Source of the DNA: Nelumbo lutea
Lineage: Eukaryota > Streptophyta > Magnoliopsida > Proteales > Nelumbonaceae
Length of the DNA: 64,000 bases
Assembly: GCA_022828595.1 (NCBI GenBank)
Contig: JAKGHH010000004.1
Span: forward strand, 84,286,270 to 84,350,269
Direction of reading: 5' to 3'
Below the pieces are notes generated by a model. The model was not told the origin of the DNA, ran no database searches, and saw nothing but the letters and a program-made list of their open reading frames with translations. Positions 10,701-23,496 of the stretch are shown here, piece after piece (the stretch's first letter is position 1; each line of letters begins with the position of its first letter). Position numbers and translations under genes: made by a program.

Positions 10701-13671
10701 AGATATATAGTGAAGTGTGTGATGGGGGTGGGGCTGAGACGATGAGTATGAGTTCCATCATTCCATCATTCCGTGAAGTTTGTTAGTTTATATGTTTGGA
10801 CCTCTAGCGTCGGGCCCACCCACCTAAATTGTGGCGTTTGGTGATATGGGTGATGGCCCACATCCACAGATTGTTAAATTAATGGATGGGCCTCATATTT
10901 TATTTGACCATATCAGCTGTATTATTCAGAGTCCCTGTAGCTGTAACCGTAGGCTGTGGCCAGTAGTAGGCTGCTAGGCTTGTAGCATGTGGCAAATAAA
11001 TAAATAAATAGTGTAGAGGTTTGTTCTTTTTCCTTGTTTGGTAATTGCTAAACCTAAACACTCTTCACTAGAATCCAAGTTGGTAACGCTAGAATATGTC
11101 CTAAATCAAAACAAAGCAAAGCAAAGCAAACGACCCCTTAACCGATGAGATGGATATTTTTAGGGTTTCTGTTTCTCACACTCAGACGCACAAAGCCACA
11201 AACACACAGACCATGATGTGGGCAATCAAAGCCATCTATCTCTATTCAATCGGACGGCTAGGGGGTGTGGGAGTGGGACCCCCATACTCCCAAGTCCCAA
11301 CATCAACATTGTTTGCCAGTCACGTGCCCAGTTAAGCTCAGATTAGTTTCGTGCAGCGTGGGGCAAGCGAAGTGATGCTGCTGAGCCAGAGCCACGCGTC
11401 CAATGATGCGAGAGTGGAGCCGGCAGTGACCATGCTGGAAATAGAGAGAGGAGGGCTTATTAGACCTTGATGAAGTTTGGTATCTGATTCTCTCTCTCTC
11501 CCCCATTTAACTCAACACAAAAAGAGAATGAGAGTATCCAGGTCCAAGGTCCGAGATGAGAGAACAGCCCACGAGGTAGTAGTGAGTAGTAACTAGTAAA
11601 GAGGTACTGTAGGGGTAGTAGTAGTAGTACATCCATGATGATCCATCTCATATTTGGTTGCTTACATATTTGATTTTAGGGATTTAAAAGGAAAGATGGT
11701 TGTGTTCAGACTTGAGGGTATGAATTGCTTTGATGCTGGCTTTTTTTCTGAGGCCTTTGGGTATCATTTAATGTTGGTAGCTCCCGAGTAAGTGTACTTT
11801 GAGATGAGGATAAAGGGAGTAGAGTTTGTATGTGTCTGGCCACATGTGCAGCGCCATTGCCTAGAGAAGAGACTAGAGAGGGTGGTGTTAACACTCAACG
11901 GTAATATTTGGTTAGTCTTTAATTCACATAATGCGATTGTTAGGTGATGTTCCTAAATGGGTATTTATTCTCAAACACACTCCATCACACAAAAGAAGAG
12001 AATAGATGAGTGTTTTTTAAATAAAATTTGCGCTGTTCTCTAATATATTCAATTATCATAAAACTTAATATAGTGACTAGGGATCCTAATCAATTTACTT
12101 TTACACCAACTTACCTCCATTAAATAAGATAAACAAAATAGAGCCTTAATTAATTATAATGGGGTAAGAGATTCAACCCCGGCCCCTTGGTCAAATAAAC
12201 TTTGATACCGTGAGGTCAGTGAAAGGGTATTTATTATCTAATATTGCTTTGTGTGTTATTGACTGTGATAATGAGTTAATTACTGTTTTGGCATATAATT
12301 GTAAGCCGATTTTGGGGAGGAAATCCTGGGAATTTGAGCTAAAGTGGTCTCCAGAATTGAGCTTTAAGCATGCAACAAACATGAGAGAGAGAGAAAGAAA
12401 AGTGGTAGAGCATTGAATCATGAAGCTGATGACAGAGTTTCTTTTCTTTCTTTTCATTGGCCTCTTAATTTGACCGAGATTGAACCCAAAATACCAATTG
12501 GCCCCACCTCTTTACTCGTTCAATGATGACAGATGTTACTCTTCTCCGGCATATTTTCCTTTACTTGAGCACCCTGGCCTTTGCAACCAAAATGGGGCCT
12601 GCCGGTCTGGGATGGGAATATGGGAACCCACCCCCCCCCCCCCCCTAATCCCTTATATGGCGCCCTCTGGACCCCACCTAACTGTGATCGATGGGCATCC
12701 GACCCGACCGGACCCGACCGGACTTGTCTAAATTCTAAAACAACTTTCCGCCTTTTCGCCTCCGGGGTCGTGGATGTAAATCCATAGGAGATGAGGGGCT
12801 TTCAGTAAATTAAAGCATCCCCACAAAGATCCAAATGTGTGCGGAGGCCGAGAGGAAATGAAAACGTAGGCCCCACTGGTTTCCTTGTTTGGTCTTCTCA
12901 TCTTCTCAGTAGATGCTCCATGTGACCGGGGCCCACTGCTCAATAGCAAAATGCGCAAGGCAGCATCTCCTCTAACGGAGGGGAACAAACGCCGTTAATA
13001 ATTTTAGAAAAAAGAAAGAATTTAATTAAAAATAATAATAATAAAAAGCAAAACAGAAGGAGGCGTAGTGCACACACCCACACCATCGAAATATGGGAAG
13101 GAGATAGGAGAAAGAGAATTAAAAAGAAATCGCCCACCATCCATGGGAGCGCGCGAAAGCTAAAAACCCCCTACCCCTACTATCCTACGCAGCGTTGTAA
13201 TCGTGCACATCGACCGGCTCCCGACTCGAGGTTCCCACCATTTAAATTGACCAAATTGCCCTTGATCTGCGGGAAATGAATGGCTGGGCCCACCAGTCCA
13301 CCTTCTAAGAAAACAAAGTCAAATCTTCAGAGATTATAAACCAAAGGAGGCCCCCAAGGCCCCAATACGAGTGGGCCCCGTTGCATCGGTGAAGTTTTCC
13401 TTTTTCTTTAATGTGGGCCTTGGGATTCTGCCATTGTGTCCACTAGATTTCTCTCCTACATAGTACTGGTGAATGGTACTACGTACACTATCATGGTCAA
13501 ATAAATAACAAATGATTTATAATAATAAATGAAAAACTAGGCAAGGATTCGATACTTGGCAACCTATAGTGCAAAGCGACAGCCATTTTATATCGATGCA
13601 TCGTTTTGAGTTGTTGATATGGGATAAAGTTAAGGGGGCGTTTGGCATGTCTTAAATACAAAAAAAAAAGG
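10701..13671. other. Low-copy-looking intergenic DNA, no gene recognised
   Basis: The base composition is more mixed than in the transposon-rich parts, and no repeat families from elsewhere in the window are obvious. Reading frames are short and none resembles a known protein. A poly-C tract near 12631-12647 and C-rich phrases at 13140-13400 occur. A Helitron, tRNA or miRNA signature was not found. It may hold distal regulatory sequence of the HIPP gene or a vanished gene. Confidence 0.4.
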
Positions 13672-13680
13672 TATTTTCCC

Positions 13681-14240
13681 TTGTTTTAAAAACCAACCCA
13701 TAAGCCAAACCGTTTTTGCCTATGGGTCTTAGGTCATCGGTTCGACCGGTGGGGTCGAACAGTTCAGACCAGGCTATATATATATGTATGTATTTATGTA
13801 TATATATTATACATATTAGTAATGTATAAATATGTTTTAGATATGTTATATGCACTATTTTATATTTAATATATGTTTTTAATTTAGTTTTAAATTTTTT
13901 ATTTATAAAAAATATTAAAATTTACAATTTGAGGTCAAAAAGTGGCAAGGCACCTTTGGCCCTTGGGATGCATAGATCTCGAAAAGTTTCTCAAAATAAA
14001 AAAAATAAAAAAAAAACCATCCGAATCGAACATCGGAGTGCAAAGTTATGGCCTCCAAAAGTTTTGTATGCATTGAGTGTGCAACCCGTGATCCAGTCAT
14101 CGGATCAAACCGACCGGGTCGAATGGTTCTTGACCAAGTCAATGATTTTTTACCATCTAATAGGTCTTGATTGAACAAACTCGAAATTTTGTCCGGGTGA
14201 TGATTCGACCAATCGGGTCAATGCGAGTTGAAAACATTGG
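13681..14240. mobile_element. Mutator-type MITE, GTTTTAAAACC family, copy 2
   Basis: It begins TTGTTTTAAAAACCAACCC and ends, read inward, CCAATGTTTTCAACTCGC. The flanks are TATTTTCCC (13672-13680) and TCTTTTCCC (14241-14249), a 9-bp target duplication with one mismatch. It is inverted relative to the copies at 2561 and 28787. The interior contains the shared 'gtgcaaagttatggcctcc' phrase also present near 36300. Confidence 0.75.
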
Positions 14241-14249
14241 TCTTTTCCC

Positions 14250-14747
14250 ATTTGGTATAAGGTATAGGCATGGTAATTTTCCCACCCCCATTGGATACTC
14301 GACCCCTCTACCAAAGGGTTAGGGATGGAAATTGCCTTGGTGGGAATAAGTGCGGACGGGATGGGGATGAAGAGTGAATTCCTTGTTTGCCCTAACCCCG
14401 ATTATATGTATTAAACATATATTTATATATTAAATATATATGTATATAATACTATTTATATTATTTAAATTATATATCAAAATATAATTAAGGGGTTTTA
14501 TATTTAAAAAATTTAAATAAATCTATTTTTTTTTAATTTAAAAATTTTGAGGATTCAAGTCCCTGACGGGAATCCATCTCCATCCGGGATTGAGGATTGG
14601 AGATTTATTTCAAAGTCGTCGTAACGAGTGGGGAGTATTTTTCCCACCCATAACCTGCCTCTTGTCATTTATAGTTTGGTACTGCATAGACCGAAAGGGT
14701 TGAGGATGAGCGTGCAGAAAAAGATCGTGAAAGCCAAAAATTTGGAA
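14250..14747. other. Decayed GGGGATGG-type repeat
   Basis: Phrases such as 'ttagggatggaaattgcc', 'gggatggggatgaag' and 'cgggaatccatctcc' resemble the hAT-type MITE at 55208-55657. No intact pair of ends is visible. No gene is seen. Confidence 0.4.
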
Positions 14748-14756
14748 GCTTAAAAC

Positions 14757-14967
14757 TAATGTTTTTAAAACTGGACCAAATTGGAAAAACCGGGAATGGT
14801 CATCTGACCGGACCGGTTTCATTTCACCTCAAAACCGTTTTTGGCTTAAAATAATAGATTTGGATAGAAAACTGTTAACCCGTATCCAAACAATGGTTTT
14901 GGCCATTATTTTAATGACTGGATGGTTGGACCGTTTCACCCAAGAACGGTCCAGTTTTAAGAACATT
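14757..14967. mobile_element. Mutator-type MITE, AATGTTTTTAAAACTGGACC family
   Basis: This 211-bp foldback has ends TAATGTTTTTAAAACTGGAC and, inverted, AATGTTCTTAAAACTGGACC. The flanks GCTTAAAAC and GCTTAAAAT form a near-perfect 9-bp duplication (14748-14756, 14968-14976). The interior is full of 'aaaaccg' and 'gaccgg' phrases. A similar interior at about 51503-51775 is a probable relative. Confidence 0.7.
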
Positions 14968-14976
14968 GCTTAAAAT

Positions 14977-17640
14977 GAAACTCTTGATCTCTCCATGCTA
15001 AAATAGCCTCCCCAACTGTTTTTTTTTTTTTTTTTTTTTTTTACAATCTGGTGGACCACAACCCTTACCAAACAGTCCTGGTGAAAGATCCACACTTAGA
15101 AATACTTGCCAAACAGCCCATAATTAAGCACAATAACATACGTGGGGTTGTTAGGTTGCATGGATTAAGGGGGACCCACTTTAAAAGGGCAAGCCAAAAA
15201 GAAAATCTGGATCTTCTGCTTTGAATCTGTTAGCTGGATTTGACTGGAGGCAGAAGAGAAGAGACTTTTGAGTGACTTGACACTAGTTTGGTGGACGTCT
15301 GTTACATTCATGCTGTGGTCATCGATAATTGACCAGGGAGAGGAAAGAGGAAGGATCATGTGTGACATAACAGCCTGTTCGTCCGTGAAACAATTTGTAT
15401 TTTGCATACTGTTACTGGGGTTCGAGTTTTTCAGTTGTGACATTCGTTGTGGCCATTCGTCAAACAGTTCGAATCCAAAATTTTAGCCGCGTATCTTCTC
15501 CGTGCATGTGCCTTGGGGATGAGAAAATGGCGGAAGTGCCAAGCCCTACTCGTCGAGGGGCTAGCATGTAGTACGTATTATTCTGGGGTGAACGCCAAAC
15601 CTACCCTCAGAACGAGGAATTGGGCTTTCCTTTCACCATCTGCGCTGCTTTGTAACGTGAAAGGTCTTCGTGTCTTTTGTCTTTTTGGGTTGATGAAGCA
15701 ACAAGGGAACCATGTGAGAGCCTGAGAGGTGTCAAGTGTTAAGTAACACAAGAGGGGTTACATTTGACTTCGTGAATTTCGATTCTCAGTGTCTAAAAAC
15801 TGCCATCATGTCAGTCGCTGTTCAATCAGAATACTATGCAAAATAGAAAATTTTGTCTCTTCATATCCACGACCCCATCTGTTTTGCCAAGTGGACCCCT
15901 TTGATTGCCACCTGTTCACTCTCTCAGTCCACTTGTGCATGGCTCATGCAATCATGCTTAGCTTAAACCAATACAAATACCCGGAACTTTCCACCACCAC
16001 CACCACCGTCACCGGTGGTGGGTGGCAGAAAAAATGGAGTTAAAACTTAAAACTAGGACGGCCAGCTTCTTCAGTTTAAAAAAGAGAGGAAAAAGGAATG
16101 AGGGCAGTGTTAACAGGCATTTTCAGTGAGGTCTGTTCTGATCTGTTCTGCTAAGAGAGAGAGAGACTGTAAATCTGTAATTTTCTTTTATCAAGCATTC
16201 AAAACCACCCTACCCAGTAGTTCTGTTTTTTACGTTGTTGCAGAGAGGAGGCGTTAAAGTAGAAGATAAAAAAAGGACGAAAGGAGCACGTTTCAGTCGC
16301 AGTAAGACAGATGGGTGGATTGACCCAGTGGGAAAGAGGGAAAGGAGAAAACAATAAAATAACAAGGATTACAGATTGAATTGTACAATACGATAAAGAT
16401 CGTCCTGAACTTTTGAGGTGCTTTGAAGTTGTCTACGAGACATATTACTGGGGGGGAGCCCCAAAGAAGCGAACAAAAGCTGTTTGTAAGCTGTTCTCAC
16501 TGATCCCCTTTTCCTTTTTTTGCTTGCTTGCTTGCTTTCTTTCATTCTTTGTCCATCTCTCGAATCAAGTAGCAACCTTGTTTCACGTGTCGGTGGATTG
16601 CTTGATTGCTGGTTGGATTCTAGGGACACCCCAGTTTTTTTTTTTCTTTCTTTTTATTAATTATTCTACTTTGAACAAAGGAGAATAAATTAAAGGAAGA
16701 TCTTGGTTTAAACTTTAAACAGAGTACGGTTATTTGAGGAAGCATGGAATCATCATTATCAATTGGAACTGTTTCTCACTTTCTTCTATTCCACACTTGT
16801 TAATCTTAATTAATTACCCAGAAGAACAAACTATCCATTCTTAGCAATTTGATGGGATTAATTCAGTAGCTAGATTAGTTGTTGGTTGAATCAGTAGTTC
16901 AAGTCTTGGGCTTGGCCTTAGGAACTGTGCTTCACACAGCTTCCTAAATCCTAACACACCAATTGAAAGAACAGAAAATGATAGAAAAGAGAACTTGAGC
17001 TCAAGTCATCCATGAAAAAAAGGGGAAGAAGACAGGGGAAAAAAGGAAATTATGTTCAGAGAAAAGCATTTAGTTTACAATCATTTTACAAGGCAGACGA
17101 ACACGTGGAAAATGATTTCAAGGGAAAAATGCTTTTTCATTTTGAGATCTACTATTTTTCATAAATAAATTAACCAAGTTGCAATTTCAAAAGAGAAGCA
17201 TGTTCCCAACTCGCCATTTGATTATTTTTTTATAGCTTATTACCTCAATGTTTATTTTTTTTGAAATTGACACATCAGCAAAAAACAAAAACAAGTTTTG
17301 TTTTGAAAAATAAAAAATAATTAAGTTGCTTTTGTTTAAAAAAAAATACATGTTTTGAAACCATTTTCAAACAAAAACAAAAATTGTAGTGTATAAGTCG
17401 AATGATTGTGGACCATGATATTAGACATCCAGAGGAAAGCATGTTTTCAAATCAGGTTTCAGTTTTGAAAACAAAGAATAAATGTATAACCGTCAAAATA
17501 ATGGCTTTTCTGCATTTTTTGCTCAAAGAACAATTTTGTTTTGCTGATTTTCTTTTGATTTTGGAACTCACAAGTCACAGAAGAAAAACATTTTACATTG
17601 GAGAACACCCCTTTATCATTTCACTGGCTTTATATGTAGG
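14977..17640. other. Intergenic DNA, no gene recognised
   Basis: A T-homopolymer lies near 15020-15042. A relatively GC-balanced stretch at 15160-16660 might be low-copy, but none of its short reading frames is recognisable. It contains a CACCAC run near 15991 that folds with 'ggtggtgggtgg' just after it, and (TTGC)n near 16521. No conserved plant microRNA mature sequence was recognised. Confidence 0.4.
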
Positions 17641-18595
17641 AGTGATCATGGGCCGGGCCAGGTTTAGCAAACTATAGCTGTGGCCCGGGGCTGGCTGACC
17701 CGGGTTCCGGGCCTATGACATGTGTATAAAAATATTAAATAATGTATAATGTATAATATGTTATATTATATATAATATGTATTAGGGGATAAATCTATTA
17801 TGCCAAAAAGGTTTATCTTATGAGACGAGAAGAGCTTTGAGCAATAAAAACCCCGTAAGTTTTGATGAGACCATTTTATGATACTGGTTGATTGGTAAGG
17901 CAAGGCTTGTGAATGATCACCCCTCATTCCCTTCTTTTACCCCAAAACCATTATTTCCCTAAAAATTGTTGATTTAGTCAATAAACCATTGATTTGAGTG
18001 GTTAAATTGTTTGAACCGTTTAACAGTTTAATCGTTTTTTATTTTTTATCAAAACGGGCTGCCTGCTCGATTCAAACGGTCAAACCATTCGATCTGAAAA
18101 TCGGACCTGATTGGTTTGTTGTTCGATTCAGTTTTAAAAATCTTGTAAAAGAAGAAAGAGGAAAAGTTGTATTATTTCCCTGATTAATCATTAATATGTA
18201 ATAGTGATGATTAATTAAGAATAATATTGCTTCGTGAATCAAACCCCGAGATGGTATATCATATTCATTTATCCAAATTCGTGGGTCCATGGGGACAGAT
18301 TTTAGGTTGGATGGGAAGGGCCCGACATGAATGAATATAGTGGTCAAAATCTACTGAGAATTGAAGACAACTTCCTTCTTTTTCGGTATAATAGTGGTAG
18401 TGGGGTGTACTGAGAGGAGATCAAGAGATAAATAAGTGGTGGCTCCAGTGACCACCACATATCGTCTAATCAATCTTGACCAAGAGTTAATAATATATTT
18501 CACATCTCGATTCTTGATAGCTGATCCATGTGCAGTATATAATACGAGGTGTGAGCTAAGAATGATGATGAGATAAATATGAGAATAAAATTTAA
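17641..18595. other. Intergenic DNA with hAT-like GGGCC phrases
   Basis: Positions 17650-17720 carry 'gggccgggccagg' and 'ggcccggggctgg', which resemble the GGGCC-rich subterminal regions of plant hAT elements (compare 39790-39960). Positions 17960-18140 carry decayed 'aaaccgtt' and 'gaccatt' phrases of the AATGTTTTTAAAAC MITE type. There is no gene. Confidence 0.4.
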
Positions 18596-19132
18596 GATAA
18601 ATTACAGGTAACTACCCGGTACTTAAGCGGTACTAATACTTTACCCCCCGAACTTTATTTTACAACAAATTAAGCCCCCTCTTTCATGAATTTTTGGATT
18701 CCAGCACTTTGCCCTAATGGTGAAAAAAAAATAAAAATAAATTACTAAATTGCCTGTCTAAGATTTTATGGGCTAATAGCAGATATTAAAACTAAAGGGT
18801 TCCATTATAATACCATCAGTATATTGGTATTTGTCAAAATTTTTCTCAAGGCATTCTAGAGATGAATTTTATTGAAAGAAAGTTCAGAGAATATTTAGAT
18901 TAGAATTTTATAAAAATTAAATTAAATGTACAGGATGGTGGAATAAAATAAGGGTAATATAGGATTTTAGAAATATTTAAAGGAATATTCGATGATATTA
19001 ACCAACAGAATGTTAAAAGCAGGGGCGAAGTTCTAGATTCCAAAAGTTCAGAGGGTCATTTTTACAAAACAAAATTCTGAGAGGCTAAGTATCACAAGCC
19101 CCTAAGAATAAGGTGGCCCTTTGTAATTTATT
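18596..19132. mobile_element. Long-inverted-repeat element, decayed
   Basis: The first 110 bases (GATAAATTACAGG..., 'ccccccgaactttattttac', 'gcccccttttc'-like) recur inverted in the last 130 bases ('aaaacaaaattctgagaggc', 'aaggtggccctttgtaattt'). The outermost pairing is AAATTACA. The arms are diverged and no clear target duplication remains, so the class is uncertain. Confidence 0.5.
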
Positions 19133-21019
19133 ACCTTTCACACTATCAAATAAACAAATGGTCCTACTTAGGACAAGGAAGTACCTTGAAGTTTACACGT
19201 TTGAGTTTGAACCCGTGACCAACTTGTCTTCACAGAATTATAAAAAAAAATGGAGGAAAATAGTTAATTAAATAATAAACAAAAAACAAAGTATAAAAAG
19301 GAATTTTTATATTTATTAAGAATTAAAAAGTGGGATTCACAAAGAGCTTTGATTTGCGCTATGTGATGTATATTGACAAACAAGTAGTGGGCTGGTGGCA
19401 TAATTCCCGTTCTTTGTTGGCTTGTACGTTGACACAGGCGAGGGAGAATTTTGTTTTTGTTGTTGAGGTCTATAACTAAACTCTTGACGGATTCCTCTCC
19501 ACTCGTGTACTAATTAAAGCTTTTTGGTGAAGAGATGAATGAAGAACTCTGCAACTCTTTGGACGTTTTTACTGCAGCTCTGCATTTAATTCACCACGCA
19601 GGAGATGGAGATGGAGATGGAGATTGAGATTGGAGATGTATGTTGAGATGAAATGTTAAATACGCAGGTGGGTGTCACCTTGTCTCTAGCTATTGGCTTT
19701 TGACTGTAGCTGTTTTGGCTTTTTGGCTCTTGGCTCTTGTTCTGGACTTTTGGGGATTACTTTCACTTCACATGATTGCCTTTTACTTCAGTTATACTTT
19801 GCTTAGAATTTGAGTTGGGTCTGATTGGATTTCCTTCTCCTGCAAATTCAGAATTAACTTTAGACCTTGTGAACCACGTGGGACCTATGTGTATGAAGCT
19901 CTTTCGGATATCCCCTAAAACCCTCAGGGAGACAGCTGGGACCCCAAATTCCTGAAACTCAGCTTGCACCCTCCAAGTCTTTGATTGAAGTTTTAATTTC
20001 ACAATTGGCAATCCACCATCAAATCAGGATTGAATTGTATTCTAAGATAGGGTTACAAATGGGTTGGGTTTAATCTGATTAGTTTGAATTGGAATTCAGT
20101 TTATTTAAGTTAATTTTGATATCTATTTTACCATAACTGGATTTAGAAAATGTGAGTTGTTTATCAATCATATTCAAAGTCCATCAACATCAACATGGTT
20201 GGTTTTCTTCTTGAAAACAAAATCAATTGTCACTTTAGCAAAAATGTATTGCTTTTGCTCATGTAGAAATTGTTTTTGTTTTCAAGAATAAGATCAACCA
20301 TATTCTCGAACACCTTCTTAATCTATGATTATATGTATATATGTATATATGTATATATGTATCATAAAAACCAAAAAACGAGGGCTTTTTCATGTCTTGA
20401 TTCAGTGATGGTTTTTAAGGATTAACACTGTATTTGACATTTCTTATTTTAAGAACTTTTCTTCTGTTAAAAAAAAGAGATTTTTTAAGTATTTATATGT
20501 ATTACATACAAAGTCACCTCACTTCATGCCTCTATCATCGACATAAAAAAGCCATAGTTTCTTATAGTATTCTAAAGCCCGAAAAAATAAAAAAGAAAAA
20601 AATGATTCAAAGCTGCACATAATAATGAAACGATATTTGTTTAATATTTTTATAAAGTAATGCTAAGAAGTCAAACTGAGTGAATTATTCCTCTTCTTGA
20701 AACTAGAGAGAGAAAGAGAAGAAAAGGAAATTCTTACTTCGAAAGCACAAGGACCGAGTAAGTATAATTTAGACTTTAGAGATCACATGGATCCATGTTG
20801 GGTCGGGCGCACAAAGCAAAAATATAGATAACATAAAATTAATTAAAATTCCACACCAAATCTTCTTTTCCATACATGATAAAAGCCGCGTTCCCTCCCC
20901 CCCTTGCATTTTGTGCTCTTCGACTTCGATGACCCTGACCATCATACACCTTGCATCAATGACAATTAACATTTTTTTTTTGTTTTTGTTTTTTCGCTAT
21001 TACATACTATACAATGACT
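19133..21019. other. Intergenic DNA, no gene recognised
   Basis: It holds a hexamer repeat (GGAGAT)n at about 19602-19640, a (TATGTATA)n run near 20332-20362 and purine-rich tracts near 20580 and 20706. No gene or paired transposon ends were found. Confidence 0.4.
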
Positions 21020-21405
21020 TAGGGTGTCAATTGAACTGAATTTCGTCCAATCCGATCAGCAAAATGTGATTCCATTATAAATGGATTAGGTTCAATTCAA
21101 TGTAACGAATATTTTGGACCGATTAAATTCAATATTTGGATCATTCAATCTATTCAAATTGGTTCCAATTCACACTTTGGTCCATTAACACATATTTTTT
21201 CATCTTCTATCAATAGATCAGATATTGATTCAATTCAATCTAATCGAATATAAATTTATCATGGATGAACCAGGTCCAATCCAATTTAATAAATATTTTG
21301 GACCATTAAGTTTGGACTGCTCCAATTTAATATTTCTTGTTGGTTGTTCAAATTGATTTTGGTTTGGATGGGGTCCAATCCAAAACCAGTCCATTGATAC
21401 CCTTA
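21020..21405. mobile_element. hAT-type MITE, TAGGGTGTCAATTG family, copy 1
   Basis: The left end TAGGGTGTCAATTGAAC and the right end read inward, TAAGGGTATCAATGGACTGG, are inverted. The interior repeats phrases such as 'ggtccaatccaatttaat' and 'attttggaccattaagttt', shared with 26855-27280 and 34681-35094. The flanks CTATACAA and CTATACAT hint at an 8-bp duplication, but the left boundary does not sit exactly next to it. Confidence 0.65.
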
Positions 21406-21565
21406 CTATACATTATACATATTGTAAGAGATTAAGGCCGTGTTTGGTTGTAATGCAAATTTATTTGCACTAGTTCAAATGCATTGGAGTGCAAATGTAA
21501 AAAATGCAAATTCTTGTTTATTTTTTATTTGGATTTTACTTTATTCTACTTCATATCTTAATTTA

Positions 21566-21892
21566 GGGGTCGTTTGGTAAGTCTTTCTCGGAAGATCTTC
21601 TAATAGATCTGACAATCAAAAGACATTGAGTTTTTGCACTGAGATTTGAGCAGCCTGAAGCCCATTTGGTTAAGGCGCATCTTTCCACACAAAGATGAAT
21701 AGAAAAAAAGAAACACAAGCTCTATTTGGAGCTCTCCAAAAATCGCCCAATTTGGCTTTTCTCATCTTTTTAACGTGTCGGCTTTTGGTGGCTAGATCTG
21801 CAACAAACCAAATGGGAAAAGACTGAATCACAGCCTGTCACAAGCTTGTAAATAACCAATAAACCATGCGAAAAGACACGCCAAACGGAATC
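21566..21892. mobile_element. Tourist-like MITE, family C, nested
   Basis: This 327-bp element is inserted inside the family A copy. The ends are GGGGTCGTTTGGTAAGTC and, inverted, GATTCCGTTTGGCGTGTC. TTA lies on both sides (21563-21565, 21893-21895). Its interior 'aagatct', 'gatttgagcagcctgaag' and 'aagcttgtaaat' resembles 25349-25672. Confidence 0.7.
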
Positions 21893-22088
21893 TTATTTCA
21901 TTTGTACTACAATCAAACAAAATAAGTTAAACTTTGAAACAAAAATAGGTCAATATTTACACTCAAATCATTTGCACTGCCATGGTTTTGGAATTGGTGT
22001 AAAACGTCATCATTTTACACTGAACCGTGAAGAAGTGACCGTTGAACTTTTGAAAAGTGTGATGTGATCGGTGTAAAGTTTAACATCG

Positions 22089-22180
22089 ACAAAAATCGAT
22101 GTATAACTTTACGTTTGATGAGGTTTTACATCGATAAAAATTGATGTATAACTTTATGTTTAATGAGGTTTTACATCGAT
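22089..22180. repeat. Short tandem duplication, about 49-bp period
   Basis: The string 'gatgaggttttacatcgat' with the following 'aaaaattgatgtataactt' occurs twice in tandem with small differences, and the first half again just after. It lies in the sequence that replaces the right part of the family A MITE. Confidence 0.65.
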
Positions 22181-22345
22181 TCACAACGTAAAACTCCACA
22201 CCAATCAAACACACGCAAAACTGAACTAAAGTGGAGTTTTACGTCGGTCATGATTACACACTCTACCAAATGTCAACAAAATCAAACATGTATGAACTTT
22301 TACATCGTTCTTGATTTATACTGATTTCAAACACAGATTAAGGTT

Positions 22346-23424
22346 GCGTTTAAAAAGGAAACCCATTGTTAAATGGGTATTTCACCACAGTTTCTTGTCT
22401 AGGGATGCATGTCGGATACCTAATTTGATGAAATTTACACAGCATCGGGTTTGGACCCTCGGGCTGAGCCCATTCAACTTTTACCAAATGCTCAACCTGA
22501 CAAGTTGCAGCCCTATTTCTATCTTACTATCAAAAGTAAGTGCGACAAAAATTCGGAAAGCATTTTTTTAGTAATTTGTTTAGAGTGGCTCAGTGAAAAT
22601 AGTTCATTCGAAGTTTTAACCCTCCCAAACAGAGCCTAAGAAGTGTATTATGTTAATTTTCATCATCCATCTATTTATCATGTCATGCTTTTATGTAAAG
22701 AAGAGAATAATAAAAGCAAAATGATATTATACAATGAGAGATATTCGCTATTTTACAAAAGTGAGTATCCATCTATTTATTTTATTTTTCGTTCATATGG
22801 AAAGTCTTCTGGAATAAGTCGGTGTTGAATTCGTGATGATATCCCTAGTATTACAATTTCCTAGTTTTAATTTTTAGTTTATGAAATTATTAAATCAATA
22901 TTATTGTAATATTTTATAATATAATCATCATCTTCCGTTATATATATTTTCCCTTTTGGACTTTGATTATGATACCACAAAAACATCATACCTGAAAAAT
23001 TTGTGATCAATCATCCAATATCATAGATGTATTAACCAATTAGGTGGAATTCATCAAAATACACGGGTAGGTTTTGATCAGTCAAAACCCTTCAAGTATT
23101 ATATCTTTCTGACATCATAGATTTTTTCTTTTTTTTTTTTTTTGAAAGATAAAACTTTTATGTTTTTTTTAATCTTTTTTATGGTATATCAACAAATACC
23201 TACTCCGAATCTGCTATTCACAAATTGTTCCTACATCCTTATGCACATAATACCACCACTATATATTTATAGCATCTCCCAATGAATGACAAGAGAAATA
23301 TTCCTAATGTACAGCTGTAATATATCATGAGTAAAGATGTAGAAACAGATCAGATCTGAGCCCAATATAAAGTTTGGGATTGAAAAATAAAAAACGACAA
23401 ACAAGGAAAGCTTTTGTCAACAAA
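22346..23424. other. Intergenic DNA upstream of the tRNA gene
   Basis: No gene is recognised. AT-rich stretches and a T homopolymer near 23130 are present. A CAA motif and an A/T-rich block precede the tRNA, as is usual for plant tRNA genes. Confidence 0.4.
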
Positions 23425-23496
23425 GGGTCCATAGCTCAGTAGTAGAGCATTTGACTGCAGGTCAAGAGGTCGCCGGTTCGAATCTGGCTGGGCCCT
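23425..23496 (+). tRNA. tRNA-Cys (GCA)
   Basis: The cloverleaf is complete. The acceptor stem GGGTCCA pairs with TGGGCCC (one G-T pair). The D arm is GCTC/GAGC. The anticodon stem TTTGA/TCAAG encloses loop CTGCAGG with anticodon GCA. The T arm is GCCGG-TTCGAAT-CTGGC, and the discriminator base is T. There is no intron and CCA is not encoded. The internal B box GGTTCGAAT is intact, and T-rich runs after 23500 can end RNA polymerase III transcription. The gene stands alone, and its intact stems suggest it is functional. Confidence 0.95.

Larger units (their letters stand above)
21436..22345. mobile_element. Tourist-like MITE family A, copy 3, disrupted
   Basis: It begins GGCCGTGTTTGGTTGTAATG after a TAA and follows the family A interior to 'tcatatcttaattta'. 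There it is interrupted by the element at 21566-21892, and it then resumes with 'tcttatttcatttgtacta' up to 'tttgcactgccatgg'. The rest is replaced by sequence with 'ttttacatcgat' repeats, ending at 'caaacacagattaagg', which looks like the lost right end. Confidence 0.55.
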
